Notes: generated from the letters alone by a model not told the origin. A stretch of DNA of 64,000 nt from Dietzia sp032248695 (GCF_032248695.1 NZ_JAVHXC010000005.1:62001-126000), one strand, 5' to 3'; positions 8,388 through 17,451 are shown, counted from the stretch's first letter. Numbers and translations are program-made.

Positions 8388-9704
8388 TCAGTCCTCGCCG
8401 GGGAAGATCTCCGGGATCCAGCGCTGCACGATCTCCCGATACGGCGCCGACGCCTGGAGCTGGCACAGCATCCCGACCGACGCCGACAGCACGCGGTGGA
8501 TCAGTACGTAGTCGCGCGGCAGGGCGAACGAGCGCGACGTGCGGAACTCGCGGCCCGACACGTCCCCGTAGACGGCCATGATGCCCTGCATCCACGCGCG
8601 GTCGAAGTGGAAGACCGGCTCGCGCATCGGCTCGATGAACGGGCCCAGGAACGCCATCGCGTCGGCGGGATCGAGCCCGCCGCGTCCCACGTACCCGGCC
8701 CGGGTCATGACCTCCACGAGCTGATCCGCGTCCTCGGCCAGCGCATGCCGCATCATGGCGACCAGGACGGGCGGCACACCCTCCGGAAGCGGGACGGAGG
8801 CGCCGAAGTCCAGGACCACCAGTCGACCGTCGTCGGCCAGCAGGAAGTTGCCCGGGTGGGGGTCGCCGTGCATCATCCGTGCGCGCACGGGCGAACTGAA
8901 CTGGAACTCGGTGAGCAGCTCGCCGGCCAGGTTGCGTTCCCCGGGGCTGCCGTCGGCGGAGATCCGGCTCAGTGCGCGGCCGTCCGCCCATTCGGTGACC
9001 AGCACCTTCGGCGCGGAGGCGAGGACAGAGGGGACGCGGAACTGGCGGTCGTCCCGATAGGCGGCCGAGAAGACCCGTTGGGTGTCCGCCTCGGTGCGGT
9101 AGTCGAGCTCGCTCACCGTGCTGTCGTACAGCTCGTCGATGATCCCCCTGATGTCGGTGCCGGGGTTCAGGGGGCGCAGCAGCGGCGCGAGCCGGCGGAG
9201 TTGCCGCAGGTCCGAGCGCAGGGCCTCGTCGGCCCCGGGGTACTGGACCTTGACGGCGACCTCGCGACCGTCGGACCACACGGCCCGGTGGACCTGTCCG
9301 ATGGACGCGGCCGCGGCGGCCTCGCCGTCGAAATCCGAGAACCGTTCCCGCCAGCGCAACCCCAGCTGGGCGTCCAGGACGCGCTCCACCTCGGCGGCGG
9401 GCAGCGGCGGCGCCTCGGACTGGAGTTTGGTCAGCGCCTCGCGGAACGGTTCGGCGTACTTGTCCGGCATCCCTGCCTCGAACACGCTCAGCGCCTGGCC
9501 GACCTTCATGGCCCCGCCCTTGAGTTCCCCGAGGACGGCGAAGACCTGCTCCGCGGCCTGGTCGGCGAGTTCCTCGGTCAGATCCCCGTCGCCCCGCCCG
9601 AAGGCGCGGCGGCCGAGCGACCCGGCGGCGCGCCCGGCGATGCCCAGTGGGAGTCCCGCGAGGCGTGCGGCGCGGCGGGACGAGGTACGGGGTAGATCGG
9701 ACAC
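8388..9704 (-). CDS. ABC1/AarF (UbiB-like) atypical kinase family protein
   Basis: A 438-residue UbiB/ABC1-family protein. It has the family motif KxGQ (KVGQALS), the A-rich nucleotide loop region AAAASIGQVHRA, the lysine segment VAVKVQYPG, the catalytic region HGDPHPGNF and the metal-binding DFG. The family has an atypical protein-kinase fold and ATPase activity; in bacteria it is linked to isoprenoid lipid metabolism, and the substrate here is unknown. GTG 9704 gives a length close to Rv3197 (447 residues). The next upstream gene stops at 9712, leaving seven bases, so the two are probably co-transcribed. In M. tuberculosis whiB7 lies near this point; it is absent here. Confidence 0.9.
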   Translation of the reverse strand: MSDLPRTSSRRAARLAGLPLGIAGRAAGSLGRRAFGRGDGDLTEELADQAAEQVFAVLGELKGGAMKVGQALSVFEAGMPDKYAEPFREALTKLQSEAPPLPAAEVERVLDAQLGLRWRERFSDFDGEAAAAASIGQVHRAVWSDGREVAVKVQYPGADEALRSDLRQLRRLAPLLRPLNPGTDIRGIIDELYDSTVSELDYRTEADTQRVFSAAYRDDRQFRVPSVLASAPKVLVTEWADGRALSRISADGSPGERNLAGELLTEFQFSSPVRARMMHGDPHPGNFLLADDGRLVVLDFGASVPLPEGVPPVLVAMMRHALAEDADQLVEVMTRAGYVGRGGLDPADAMAFLGPFIEPMREPVFHFDRAWMQGIMAVYGDVSGREFRTSRSFALPRDYVLIHRVLSASVGMLCQLQASAPYREIVQRWIPEIFPGED

Positions 9705-9711
9705 GTCCCAA

Positions 9712-10770
9712 TCATGACAGAGGACGCGGGCCGGGGGCGGCGCCACATTCGCAGCCCGGGGCCGCCGGCCACTCGAGCCGCCGCCACAGTCCTTCGGCGG
9801 GGTTGATCTCGACGGTGGCGCCGATGGTCTGCATCCGCCCGTGTGGTTCGCGGGTCGCGGAGACCTCCGCCAGGACGAGCGCGGCGGCGGCGGTGAGGGC
9901 GGGGACGCCGGCGTCGGGGGAGCGGCCGATGAGCTGGGCGGCGACGACCGGCCAGCGTGGGTCGCGGTGGGCCCGGAAGAGGTCGGCGCACCGCAGGCAC
10001 GTGGTTCGGCCGGGCAGGACGGTCGGTCCCACCACGACCCGGCCGTCGCGGCAGTACACGTGCATGTGCGTCTGGCCGGCGCGGCCGAGTGCGGTGGTGA
10101 GCACGGGGTCCACGGCGACGGCCCCGGTGAGGATGACGAGGTCGGGGGCCTGCCCGCGGCGGAGCCAGGGCGGTCGCTCGGCGTCGAGGCCCAGGCCGGG
10201 GGCGGGGCCGGTGCTCACCCGGCACCCGTTGACGGACAGCGGTCCGCGCAGCACCTCCGAGACCTGTCCGACGCCCAGGATGTGGACGCGCCGTACCGGG
10301 GCGGGCCGGGGCCGGGCGGGGTGCGCCGACGGCGTGGGCGGCAGCGCGTCCGTGCGGTCGGTGTCGAGGTGGACGTGGCCGAGCTCCGCGAGCCCGACGA
10401 GGATCCGTGCGACCGCGGCCCGTCCCGCCGTGTCGATCCCCGCGCGTCGGGCCGCGGCGTCGAGGTCGGTGTCCCCGTCGAGGCGGCTGAGCAGGGCGGC
10501 GAGGCGGCGCGCGTCGAGCTCGGCGGGGGCCTCGACGATCACCGCCCTGTCCGGCGCGAGTCCGACCTGGACGGTGCGGCCGTCGCGGGCGACCACCACC
10601 GTGCCGGGGCGCAGCGTCGCGCGGACCGCCGGAGGGGCGCCGGGCCGGGCGGGCGCGGCGGAGGTGGGCTCGACCTCGACGGGGGTCGGTATGACGACGG
10701 CCGGTCGCGGGGCGGGCCCGTGGCCGGAGGCGGGCGCGGTGAGCGGGCTGGACTGGGTCACGGCCGTCAT
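9712..10770 (-). CDS. RRE/ThiF-like protein related to azole cyclodehydratase partner proteins
   Basis: A 352-residue protein. Residues 1-50 are Pro/Ala-rich. Residues 51-135 resemble a RiPP-recognition-element winged helix (VQVG, LLSRLDGDTD, LAELGHVHLD). Residues 160-320 resemble a degenerate ThiF/E1-like fold (RVHILGVGQV). Four cysteines (C258, C261, C340, C342) form a probable zinc tetrathiolate, as in the leader-binding halves of thiazole/oxazole cyclodehydratases. No YcaO partner and no precursor peptide are visible in the window. It corresponds in position to Rv3196, a conserved protein without an assigned function. ATG 10770 lacks a good Shine-Dalgarno, so the start is uncertain. The cyclodehydratase link is inference from domain pattern. 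Confidence 0.7.
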   Translation of the reverse strand: MTAVTQSSPLTAPASGHGPAPRPAVVIPTPVEVEPTSAAPARPGAPPAVRATLRPGTVVVARDGRTVQVGLAPDRAVIVEAPAELDARRLAALLSRLDGDTDLDAAARRAGIDTAGRAAVARILVGLAELGHVHLDTDRTDALPPTPSAHPARPRPAPVRRVHILGVGQVSEVLRGPLSVNGCRVSTGPAPGLGLDAERPPWLRRGQAPDLVILTGAVAVDPVLTTALGRAGQTHMHVYCRDGRVVVGPTVLPGRTTCLRCADLFRAHRDPRWPVVAAQLIGRSPDAGVPALTAAAALVLAEVSATREPHGRMQTIGATVEINPAEGLWRRLEWPAAPGCECGAAPGPRPLS

Positions 10771-10881
10771 CGTGGCACGCGGTCGTGGCGCGGAGCCGTC
10801 CGGAATCGGGGTATTCCACAGGGCGCCCGGGGCGGGTCGGGAGTGGGGACAGCGAGGCGCCGGTCGCGCGTCGGGGTGGTC

Positions 10882-10887
10882 TACGGT
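10882..10887 (+). promoter_or_regulatory. -10 element, leaderless start of metallopeptidase gene
   Basis: TACGGT ends seven bases before the GTG at 10895 and no Shine-Dalgarno precedes the start. This spacing places the transcription start on or next to the start codon. Confidence 0.6.
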
Positions 10888-10894
10888 GGTCGGC

Positions 10895-11602
10895 GTGCCG
10901 CCCGCTCCCCGTCCCGCCAGCCGTTCCTCGGACCCGTCGGGGGAGGGCCCGGTAGAGACGCCGGCGCTGCCCACGGACCCGGACGACCCGCGGATCGAGA
11001 TCCGTCGGTCCCGCAGGCGCACGCGGACGGTGTCGGCGCGGGTGGAGGGCGAGACGGTGGTGGTGCTCATGCCCGCCGGCCTGCCCCGGGCCGAGGAACG
11101 ACGCCTGGTGTCGGACATGCTCGCCCGACTGGCGCGGTCGGGTCGTCGGCGGGGCGCGAGGTCGTCGGACTCGGACCTGATGCGCCGGGCCACCGGGTTG
11201 TCGGAACGGTGGCTGGACGGGCGGGCGCGGCCCGAGTCGGTGCGGTGGGTGCCGACGATGACCACGCGGTGGGCGTCGTGTTCACCGGGGTCGCGGCAGA
11301 TCCGCATCAGCGAGGCGCTGCGGGACGTGCCCGCGTATGTACTGGACTACGTGCTCGTCCACGAGCTGGTCCACCTGGTGGTGCCGGGGGGTCACCCGCC
11401 GGAGTTCTGGGAGGTCGTGCGCCGGTACCCGCGGGCGGAGCGGGCGATGGGGTACCTCGAGGCGTACTCACGGGTGCTCCGCGGCGGCGCCGGCGGGAGC
11501 GGCGGGCCGGGTGCCGCGGACGAGGCCCTCCCCGGCGGCGATGCCGGGGAGGGCCTGGGCGACCTGGTCGAGGGCGACGACGACGAGGACGGCTGCCCCT
11601 GA
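10895..11602 (+). CDS. YgjP/M48-type zinc metallopeptidase domain protein
   Basis: A 235-residue protein with the zinc motif HELVH at residues 156-160, a third histidine at 167 and FW (GGHPPEFW), which is the HExxH...HxxxFW pattern of the YgjP (DUF45) family. TRWASCSP, also typical of the family, precedes it. No signal peptide or membrane segment is visible, so it is probably cytoplasmic. The C-terminal 45 residues are Gly/Asp-rich and probably disordered. It is divergent from the RRE/ThiF-like gene (124 bases apart) and convergent with the DUF2342 gene. The substrate is unknown; a link to the neighbouring RRE protein is only a hypothesis. Confidence 0.82.
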   Translation: MPPAPRPASRSSDPSGEGPVETPALPTDPDDPRIEIRRSRRRTRTVSARVEGETVVVLMPAGLPRAEERRLVSDMLARLARSGRRRGARSSDSDLMRRATGLSERWLDGRARPESVRWVPTMTTRWASCSPGSRQIRISEALRDVPAYVLDYVLVHELVHLVVPGGHPPEFWEVVRRYPRAERAMGYLEAYSRVLRGGAGGSGGPGAADEALPGGDAGEGLGDLVEGDDDEDGCP

Positions 11603-11630
11603 CGGGCCCGCCCGCGACGGGGTGGGCGGA

Positions 11631-13043
11631 TCAGTCCGCGTCGCGCGGGCCCCGGGTGTCGGTGCCGTCGCCGGTCCCGCCGCCCGACTCGCGGAGGAAC
11701 TTCTCGATCTCGTCGACCCCGCTGGGATCGCCGGTGGACTCGTCGAGCAGCCGGTCGATCACCGCGGCGGGGTTCTCGAGGTCCTCTCCGACGGGGAGGA
11801 GGTCGGGGTGGCTCCAGAGGCCGTCGCGACGTTCGGTGCCGACGGCCTCGCCGACGCGCCGCCACAGCTCGGAGGCCTCACGGGCCAGACGCGGCCGCAG
11901 CTCGAGCCCGACGAGGGACGAGAAGGCCTGCTCGGCCGCGCCCCCGGTCGCGCGGCGCCGCAGCCACATCTCGCGGAGCTTGTCGGCGCTGGGCAGGCGG
12001 TCGCCGACGGCGGCGGTGACGACGGCGTCCACCCAGCCCTCGACGAGCGCGAGCAGGGTCTCGAGGCGGCCGAGGGCGGCCTCGTTGACGTTGGTGACCT
12101 TGGGGCCGATCGCGCCGGCGCCGCCGGAGAGCAGCTCCTGCAGTTTGGCGGGGTCCTGCAGCATCGACGGGTCCAGGCCGGAGGCGAGGTCGTCGAGGCC
12201 GGAGGTGTCGACGCGGATGCCGCGGGCGTACTCCTCCACTGTGGCGAGGAAGCGGGCGCGCAGCCAGGGGGCGCCGTTGAACAGGCGGAGGTGGGCGGCC
12301 TCGCGGGCGGCGAGGAAGACCACGACCTCCTGGCGCGGCAGCTCCAGCTCGTCGGCGAACGCGTCGATCGCGGCGGGGCAGAGGGCGGCGACGCCGTCGG
12401 CGCCGAACGGGATGCCCACCTCGGAGGAGAAGAGCACGGCGGGGGCGAGCTTGCCGAGGCCCTGGCCCAGCTGCATGCCGAAACCCATCCCGCCCATCTG
12501 GTCGAGCATGCCGAGCAGCGGGCCGGCGAGCTGGCGCGCCTCCTCGGGCATGGCGCCCTTGGTGGCCGAGTTCATCTGCTCGGCCACGGGGGTGCAGATC
12601 TTCTCCCAGGTGGGCAGGGACTGCTCGACCCACTGCTGCGGGGTCCAGACCTCGGTGCGGTGGACGCCGGAGGGGAACAGGGTGGTCTCGTCGAGCCAGA
12701 GCTCGGCGAGCCGGACGGACTCCTGGGCGGCGGTGCGCGAGGAGTCGGTGATCACGGGCGTGCGGCCGAGCGCCTGCAGGGCGACGGTCCGGGCCAGTTG
12801 GTAGTTGACGGGGCCGGAACTGCCGGGCCCGGACATGGCGGATCCCATGGAGCCGAGCATCTGCCCGAACTGGGAGAGCATCTGACCGAGGTTGCCGAAC
12901 TGCGAGGGGTCGAAGCCGCCGGGGCCACCGAAGCCACCGGGGCCGCCCGGACCGCCGGAACCGCCGGATCCACCCGGGTTGCGGTCCCGGTCGTCGTCGC
13001 GCCCGTCGTCGTCGGAGGCGGAGAAACCGAAGGGCTGGTTCAT
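11631..13043 (-). CDS. DUF2342 zinc-dependent metalloprotease-like protein
   Basis: A 470-residue protein of the actinobacterial DUF2342 family, described as a putative hydrolase or zinc-dependent metalloprotease; its length matches Rv3195 (472). A Gly/Pro/Asp-rich N-terminus (about residues 5-45) precedes the conserved part. The conserved helix includes AAREAAHLRLF followed by EEYARGI, the presumed metal-binding region. It has no signal peptide. It is divergent from the PDZ-Lon gene, the same pairing as in mycobacteria. TACCGT ends six bases before the ATG, suggesting a leaderless mRNA. The molecular function is not established. Confidence 0.85.
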   Translation of the reverse strand: MNQPFGFSASDDDGRDDDRDRNPGGSGGSGGPGGPGGFGGPGGFDPSQFGNLGQMLSQFGQMLGSMGSAMSGPGSSGPVNYQLARTVALQALGRTPVITDSSRTAAQESVRLAELWLDETTLFPSGVHRTEVWTPQQWVEQSLPTWEKICTPVAEQMNSATKGAMPEEARQLAGPLLGMLDQMGGMGFGMQLGQGLGKLAPAVLFSSEVGIPFGADGVAALCPAAIDAFADELELPRQEVVVFLAAREAAHLRLFNGAPWLRARFLATVEEYARGIRVDTSGLDDLASGLDPSMLQDPAKLQELLSGGAGAIGPKVTNVNEAALGRLETLLALVEGWVDAVVTAAVGDRLPSADKLREMWLRRRATGGAAEQAFSSLVGLELRPRLAREASELWRRVGEAVGTERRDGLWSHPDLLPVGEDLENPAAVIDRLLDESTGDPSGVDEIEKFLRESGGGTGDGTDTRGPRDAD

Positions 13044-13049
13044 GCCACA

Positions 13050-13055
13050 ACGGTA
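13050..13055 (-). promoter_or_regulatory. -10 element of DUF2342 gene (leaderless)
   Basis: On the minus strand TACCGT is followed by six bases and then the ATG at 13043. There is no Shine-Dalgarno. Confidence 0.6.
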
Positions 13056-13109
13056 CAGCGTGCAGGGGTGCGGGGTCCGGCCGCGCCGCGCCCGCGCGGG
13101 TGGTCGGTC

Positions 13110-13115
13110 TACCCT
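13110..13115 (+). promoter_or_regulatory. -10 element of PDZ-Lon gene (leaderless)
   Basis: TACCCT is followed by seven bases and then GTG 13123, with no Shine-Dalgarno. It faces away from the DUF2342 promoter, with 54 bases between the two -10 elements. Confidence 0.6.
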
Positions 13116-13122
13116 TGCCCCC

Positions 13123-14184
13123 GTGAGTCGCCGCCTGTTCACCGTCCTCGCCGCGCTGGTCCCGGCGGTACTGCTGCTCGTCCTGGCGACGTCGGCGACA
13201 GTGCCGCTGGTCTCGATGGGTCCGGGACCCACGTACGACACGCTCGGCGTGGCGGAGGTGGAGTCGTCGGAGGGCGAGCCCGAGCGGGTGCCGGTGGTGG
13301 ACGTGGTGGGCCGGCCGGCGGACGAGACGTCGGGGGCGCTGCTCATGACGACGGTGGCGGTGCGCGACCGGCTGACGTTGCTCGACGCGGCGCGGTTCTG
13401 GCTGGACCCGGCCCAGGTCGTCGTGCCGCGGGATCAGGTGTTCCCGCCGGACCGCTCGCGCGACGAGGTCCGCGAGTCCAACGCCGCGCAGATGGTCGGG
13501 TCGGAGAACTCGGCCGAGGCGGCCGCCTACCGCTTCCTGGGGATCCCGATGCAGCCCCGCGTGGAGGGGGTGGAGCCCGAGGGAGCCGCCGCAGGTCGTC
13601 TCGAGGAGGGTGACGTGCTGACCTCGGTCGACGGGGAGCCGGTGGAGGACGCGGCGGCGGTGGTCGAGCGGGTGGGCGAGCGCCGCGCGGGGGACGAGAT
13701 CACGATCGGGTTCACCCGGGACGGCCGTGAGGGGTCGACGACGACGAGGTTGCTCCCGGCGGGGGCGGACGGCGATCCCGGGCAGGGCCGACTGGGCATC
13801 CTGGTCGGGGACTCGCCGGCGGACGGCACCGACGTGGAGATCACGGTGGATCCGGGCGTCGGCGGTCCCTCGGCGGGCCTGGTGCTCGCCCTGACGATCG
13901 TGGACAAGCTGTCGCCGGGCGAGGCGACCGGGGGAGCGCGGGTCGCGGGCTCGGGGACGATCGAGCCCGACGGCACGGTCGGGCCGATCGGCGGGATCCG
14001 GCACAAGATCCGGGCCGCGCACGAGGCGGGGGCGGGCGAGTTCCTGGTGCCCGCCGCCAACTGTGCGGAGGCTGTGCAGAACCCTCCCGACGGCATCCGG
14101 CTCCTCGAGGTCTCGACCCTGGGCGGCGCGGTGGACGCGCTGGAGACGGCCGCTTCCGGGGGTCAGCCACCGACCTGCGGCTGA
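13123..14184 (+). CDS. Membrane-anchored PDZ domain, Lon-like serine protease
   Basis: A 353-residue protein with one N-terminal membrane helix (about residues 5-28), a PDZ domain around residues 140-215 and a Lon-type proteolytic domain at the C-terminus. The catalytic dyad is visible as Ser250 in GGPSAG and Lys295 in GIRHK. It lacks the Lon ATPase, so it acts without unfolding power of its own, with the protease facing outside the membrane. Length and position correspond to Rv3194c, which precedes the UPF0182 gene in mycobacteria. The substrate is unknown. The start is set by the leaderless promoter and by the helix beginning just after it. Confidence 0.93.
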   Translation: MSRRLFTVLAALVPAVLLLVLATSATVPLVSMGPGPTYDTLGVAEVESSEGEPERVPVVDVVGRPADETSGALLMTTVAVRDRLTLLDAARFWLDPAQVVVPRDQVFPPDRSRDEVRESNAAQMVGSENSAEAAAYRFLGIPMQPRVEGVEPEGAAAGRLEEGDVLTSVDGEPVEDAAAVVERVGERRAGDEITIGFTRDGREGSTTTRLLPAGADGDPGQGRLGILVGDSPADGTDVEITVDPGVGGPSAGLVLALTIVDKLSPGEATGGARVAGSGTIEPDGTVGPIGGIRHKIRAAHEAGAGEFLVPAANCAEAVQNPPDGIRLLEVSTLGGAVDALETAASGGQPPTCG

Positions 14185-14250
14185 GGCGGCGCTTTTCCGT
14201 AAGGTGGGACCCACGAGCATGTCCGCCCCAGCAGTGCAGGAGCATCCCAG

Positions 14251-17200
14251 GTGTCCGTCCGCCCACCCGGTAACCCCCCGGGACGGCCTATCGCGATCTC
14301 GCGTCGCGGTCGGGCCGTCGCCGTCGCCGTCGTCGTCCTCATCCTCCTCATCCAGGTCCTGCCGCGGCTGAACACCGCCTACACGGACTGGTTGTGGTTC
14401 GGCAGCGTCGACGCCTCGAGTGTCTTCCGCACCGAGTTGCTCACGCGGCTCGGGGTGTTCGTCGTGGTCGCGCTGCTCGTGGGGCTGGCGGTGACGGCGG
14501 GCATCCTGTTGGCGTACCGCTCCCGACCGGTCTTCCTCTCCCAGCCGGGGATGCCTGACGCGCTGGCCCGCTACCGCGCGGCCATGGGCGCCTCGCCCGC
14601 GCGGACCGTGTTCTGGATCCCGGCGGTGCTCGCCGTCCTGGCCGGCTCGGTCGCGCAGACGGGCTGGCAGACGGTGCTCGCGTTCGTCAACTCGACCCCG
14701 TTCGGTCAGACCGACCCCCAGTTCGGACTGGACATCTCCTTCTACGCGTTCGAGCTGCCCATGTGGCGGGCGATCGTCACGTGGGTGATGGTGACGATCG
14801 TCCTGACGTTCTTCGCCAACCTGTTCACGCACTACATCTTCGGCGGCCTGCGTCCCGGTGCCCGTGAGGGCGCGCTGACCCGCGCGGCCCGTATCCAGCT
14901 GGTCACCCTGGCGGGGCTGTTCGTCCTGGCCAAGGCCGCCGCCTACTGGCTCGACCGGTACGAGTTGCTGTTCAGCGAGAACGCCACGTTCACCGGTGCC
15001 AGCTACACCGACGTCAACGCCCTCATGCCGGCGAAGATCTTCATGTTCTCGGTGGCGCTCGTCTGCGCGGTCGCGTTCTTCTCCGCCATCGTCATCCGCG
15101 ATCTGCGGATCCCCGCGCTGGCCACCGTGCTGCTGCTGTTCTCGGCCCTGGTGGTGGGTTCCGCGTGGCCGCTCGCGGTCGAGCAGTTCTCGGTCAACCC
15201 CAACCGTGCCGAGAAGGAGCGGGAGTACATCGCGCGCAACATCGAGGCGACCCGCGCGGCGTACGACATCGGCGACGACCGGGTGACGTACCTCGACAAC
15301 TGGGGGGCGGCCAACCCGAACCCCCGCGAGGCCGCGTCGGACATCACCACGCTGTCCAACGTCCGTGTGCTGGACCCCAACGTGCTGGCGCCGACGTTCA
15401 CCCAGCAGCAGCAGCTGCGCAACTTCTACGGGTTCCCCGAGACGCTGAGCATCGACCGGTACACGATCGACGGCGAGATGCAGGACTTCCTGGTGGCGGC
15501 GCGCGAGCTCAACCCGGCGTCGTTGCAGGCCAACCAGCGGGACTGGATCAACCGTCACACGGTGTACACGCACGGCAACGGGTTCGTCGCCGCGCCGGCG
15601 AACCGGGTCAACGAGATCGCCGACGACGCGGGCTCGGACCGCGGCGGCCTCCCGAACTACCAGGTCTCGGACCTCGACGCGATCAACAACGGCGAGGACA
15701 TGATGATCCCGGTCACGCAGCCGCGGATCTACTTCGGCGAGCTCATCGCCCAGTCGGATCCCGACTACGCGATCGTCGGCGACAACGGCGACGGGCCGCG
15801 GGAGTACGACACCGACACCGAGCAGTACACCTACACCGGCGAGGGCGGCGTGCCGATCGGCGGCTGGGTCAACCGGATCGCGTACGCGCTGAAGTTCGCC
15901 GAGCGCAACATCCTCTTGTCGAGCCTGATCGGTGACGACTCGAAGATCCTGTACGACCGGGACCCGCGCGACCGGGTGCAGAAGGTCGCCCCGTGGCTCA
16001 CGACGGACACCAACACCTACCCGGCGGTGATCGACGGGCGCATCAAGTGGATCGTCGACGGGTACACGACGCTGAAGACCTACCCGTACGCCGAGCTCAG
16101 CTCGCTGGAGGCCATGACCTCGGACTCGCTGAGCAACGGCAGCGGCCGCGTCCTGCCGGACGAGGAGGTCTCGTACATCCGGAACTCGGTCAAGGCCACG
16201 GTCGACGCCTACGACGGCACGGTGGATCTGTACGCGTTCGACGAGTCGGACCCGGTGCTGCAGACGTGGATGAAGGCGCTGCCGGGCATCGTGCAGCCGC
16301 GTGACGCGATCTCGGAGGAGTTGTCCGAGCACCTGCGCTACCCCGAGGATCTGTTCAAGGTGCAGCGGGAGCTGCTCGCGAAGTACCAGGTCGACGATCC
16401 GGGGCAGTTCTTCACCAACGACGCGTTCTGGTCGGTGCCGTCCGACCCGACCGTGACCTCCTCGATCCAGAACCCGCAGACCCCGCCGGCGGCGGGTCCC
16501 GGGTCCGCTCCCGCCCCCGGGGCCGGGACCGCGGGCGGCCCGGCGGGTGCGCAGACCGTGGATCGCGACGGGCCGAGCCAGCCGCCGTATTACGTGGTGG
16601 CCTCGGACCCGACGGACCCGGAGTCGGACGAACCGTCGTTCCAGCTCATCTCCGCCTTCCGTGGGTATGAGCGCGAGTTCCTCGCCGCGCACATGTCGGC
16701 GAGTTCCGACCCGGACACCTATGGGCAGATCACAGTGCGCGTCCAGCGTCGGACCGAGCCGTTGGCGCAGGGCCCGAACCAGGCGCAGGACATCATGATC
16801 GCCTCGCCCGCGATCGCCCAGGACCGCCGCCTGTGGGGCGAGACGGCCGAGATCACCGAGGGCAACCTGCTCGCGCTGCCGTTGGCCGGGGACTCGGTGT
16901 TGTACGTCGAGCCGATCTACACGCAGCGCAAGGACCAGGACTCGGCGTTCCCGCGCCTGCTCCGCGTGATGGTGAGCTATGACCGGGCCGTCGGTTACGC
17001 GCCCACGCTGTACGAGGCGCTGCAGCAGGTCGGGATCGAGACGGACCCCGACGCGGTGCGCATCGACGAGACGGGCCAGGCCGAGGCGCAGGCGGAGGGC
17101 AGCACGCCGCGGCCCGCCGCGGGCACGGCCCCGCGGCCGTCCGCGCCCGCGGGTGGCGGCGGGGGAGGTGGCGACGACGCCTCCCGCGCGGCCGCCGTCT

Positions 17201-17337
17201 CCGAGCTCAACGCGGCGCTGAACGCCGTGCGCTCGGCGCAGAGCGGGGGAGACCTCTCGGACCTGGGGCAGGCCCTCGAGGAGCTGCAGGCCGCGGTCGA
17301 CGCCTACCAGGCGCTCGGCAACGGCGCCGGCAACTGA
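14251..17337 (+). CDS. UPF0182 family large membrane protein
   Basis: A 1028-residue protein with about seven membrane helices in residues 20-310 followed by a large soluble domain, probably extracytoplasmic. The family (Rv3193c, about 990 residues) is widespread in actinobacteria and has no assigned function. The C-terminal part contains a Pro/Ala/Gly-rich linker near residue 755 and another Ala/Pro/Gly-rich stretch near 950-975, ending in a short alpha-helical segment. GTG 14251 has AGGAG eight bases upstream; TAAGGT at 14200-14205 is a likely -10. It follows PDZ-Lon by 66 bases. Confidence 0.93.
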   Translation: MSVRPPGNPPGRPIAISRRGRAVAVAVVVLILLIQVLPRLNTAYTDWLWFGSVDASSVFRTELLTRLGVFVVVALLVGLAVTAGILLAYRSRPVFLSQPGMPDALARYRAAMGASPARTVFWIPAVLAVLAGSVAQTGWQTVLAFVNSTPFGQTDPQFGLDISFYAFELPMWRAIVTWVMVTIVLTFFANLFTHYIFGGLRPGAREGALTRAARIQLVTLAGLFVLAKAAAYWLDRYELLFSENATFTGASYTDVNALMPAKIFMFSVALVCAVAFFSAIVIRDLRIPALATVLLLFSALVVGSAWPLAVEQFSVNPNRAEKEREYIARNIEATRAAYDIGDDRVTYLDNWGAANPNPREAASDITTLSNVRVLDPNVLAPTFTQQQQLRNFYGFPETLSIDRYTIDGEMQDFLVAARELNPASLQANQRDWINRHTVYTHGNGFVAAPANRVNEIADDAGSDRGGLPNYQVSDLDAINNGEDMMIPVTQPRIYFGELIAQSDPDYAIVGDNGDGPREYDTDTEQYTYTGEGGVPIGGWVNRIAYALKFAERNILLSSLIGDDSKILYDRDPRDRVQKVAPWLTTDTNTYPAVIDGRIKWIVDGYTTLKTYPYAELSSLEAMTSDSLSNGSGRVLPDEEVSYIRNSVKATVDAYDGTVDLYAFDESDPVLQTWMKALPGIVQPRDAISEELSEHLRYPEDLFKVQRELLAKYQVDDPGQFFTNDAFWSVPSDPTVTSSIQNPQTPPAAGPGSAPAPGAGTAGGPAGAQTVDRDGPSQPPYYVVASDPTDPESDEPSFQLISAFRGYEREFLAAHMSASSDPDTYGQITVRVQRRTEPLAQGPNQAQDIMIASPAIAQDRRLWGETAEITEGNLLALPLAGDSVLYVEPIYTQRKDQDSAFPRLLRVMVSYDRAVGYAPTLYEALQQVGIETDPDAVRIDETGQAEAQAEGSTPRPAAGTAPRPSAPAGGGGGGGDDASRAAAVSELNAALNAVRSAQSGGDLSDLGQALEELQAAVDAYQALGNGAGN

Positions 17338-17350
17338 CGCATCGCCCCCT

Positions 17351-17392
17351 CACGCCCGGGCCGGTCCCCTCACCGGGGCCGGTCCGGGCGTG
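17351..17392 (+). terminator. Hairpin terminator after UPF0182 gene
   Basis: An 18-bp stem (17351-17368 with 17375-17392, two G-U pairs) with a six-base loop begins 14 bases after the stop codon. No U-tract follows. Confidence 0.65.
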
Positions 17393-17406
17393 GTCGTCCG
17401 GCCGAT

Positions 17407-17436
17407 TTGCTTTGTCCGTTCAATGGCACGTAGTGT
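17407..17436 (+). promoter_or_regulatory. Predicted promoter of first initiator tRNA
   Basis: TTGCTT (17407-17412) and TAGTGT (17431-17436) are separated by 18 bases, a fair housekeeping-sigma promoter. The mature tRNA begins 15 bases further on. Confidence 0.5.
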
Positions 17437-17451
17437 CATAGACGCAATCGA

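Noticed and set aside
11878..16692. Minus-strand open frame of 1604 codons across PDZ-Lon and UPF0182
   Set aside because: It is antisense to two well-supported genes and shows low-complexity Arg/His/Val composition.
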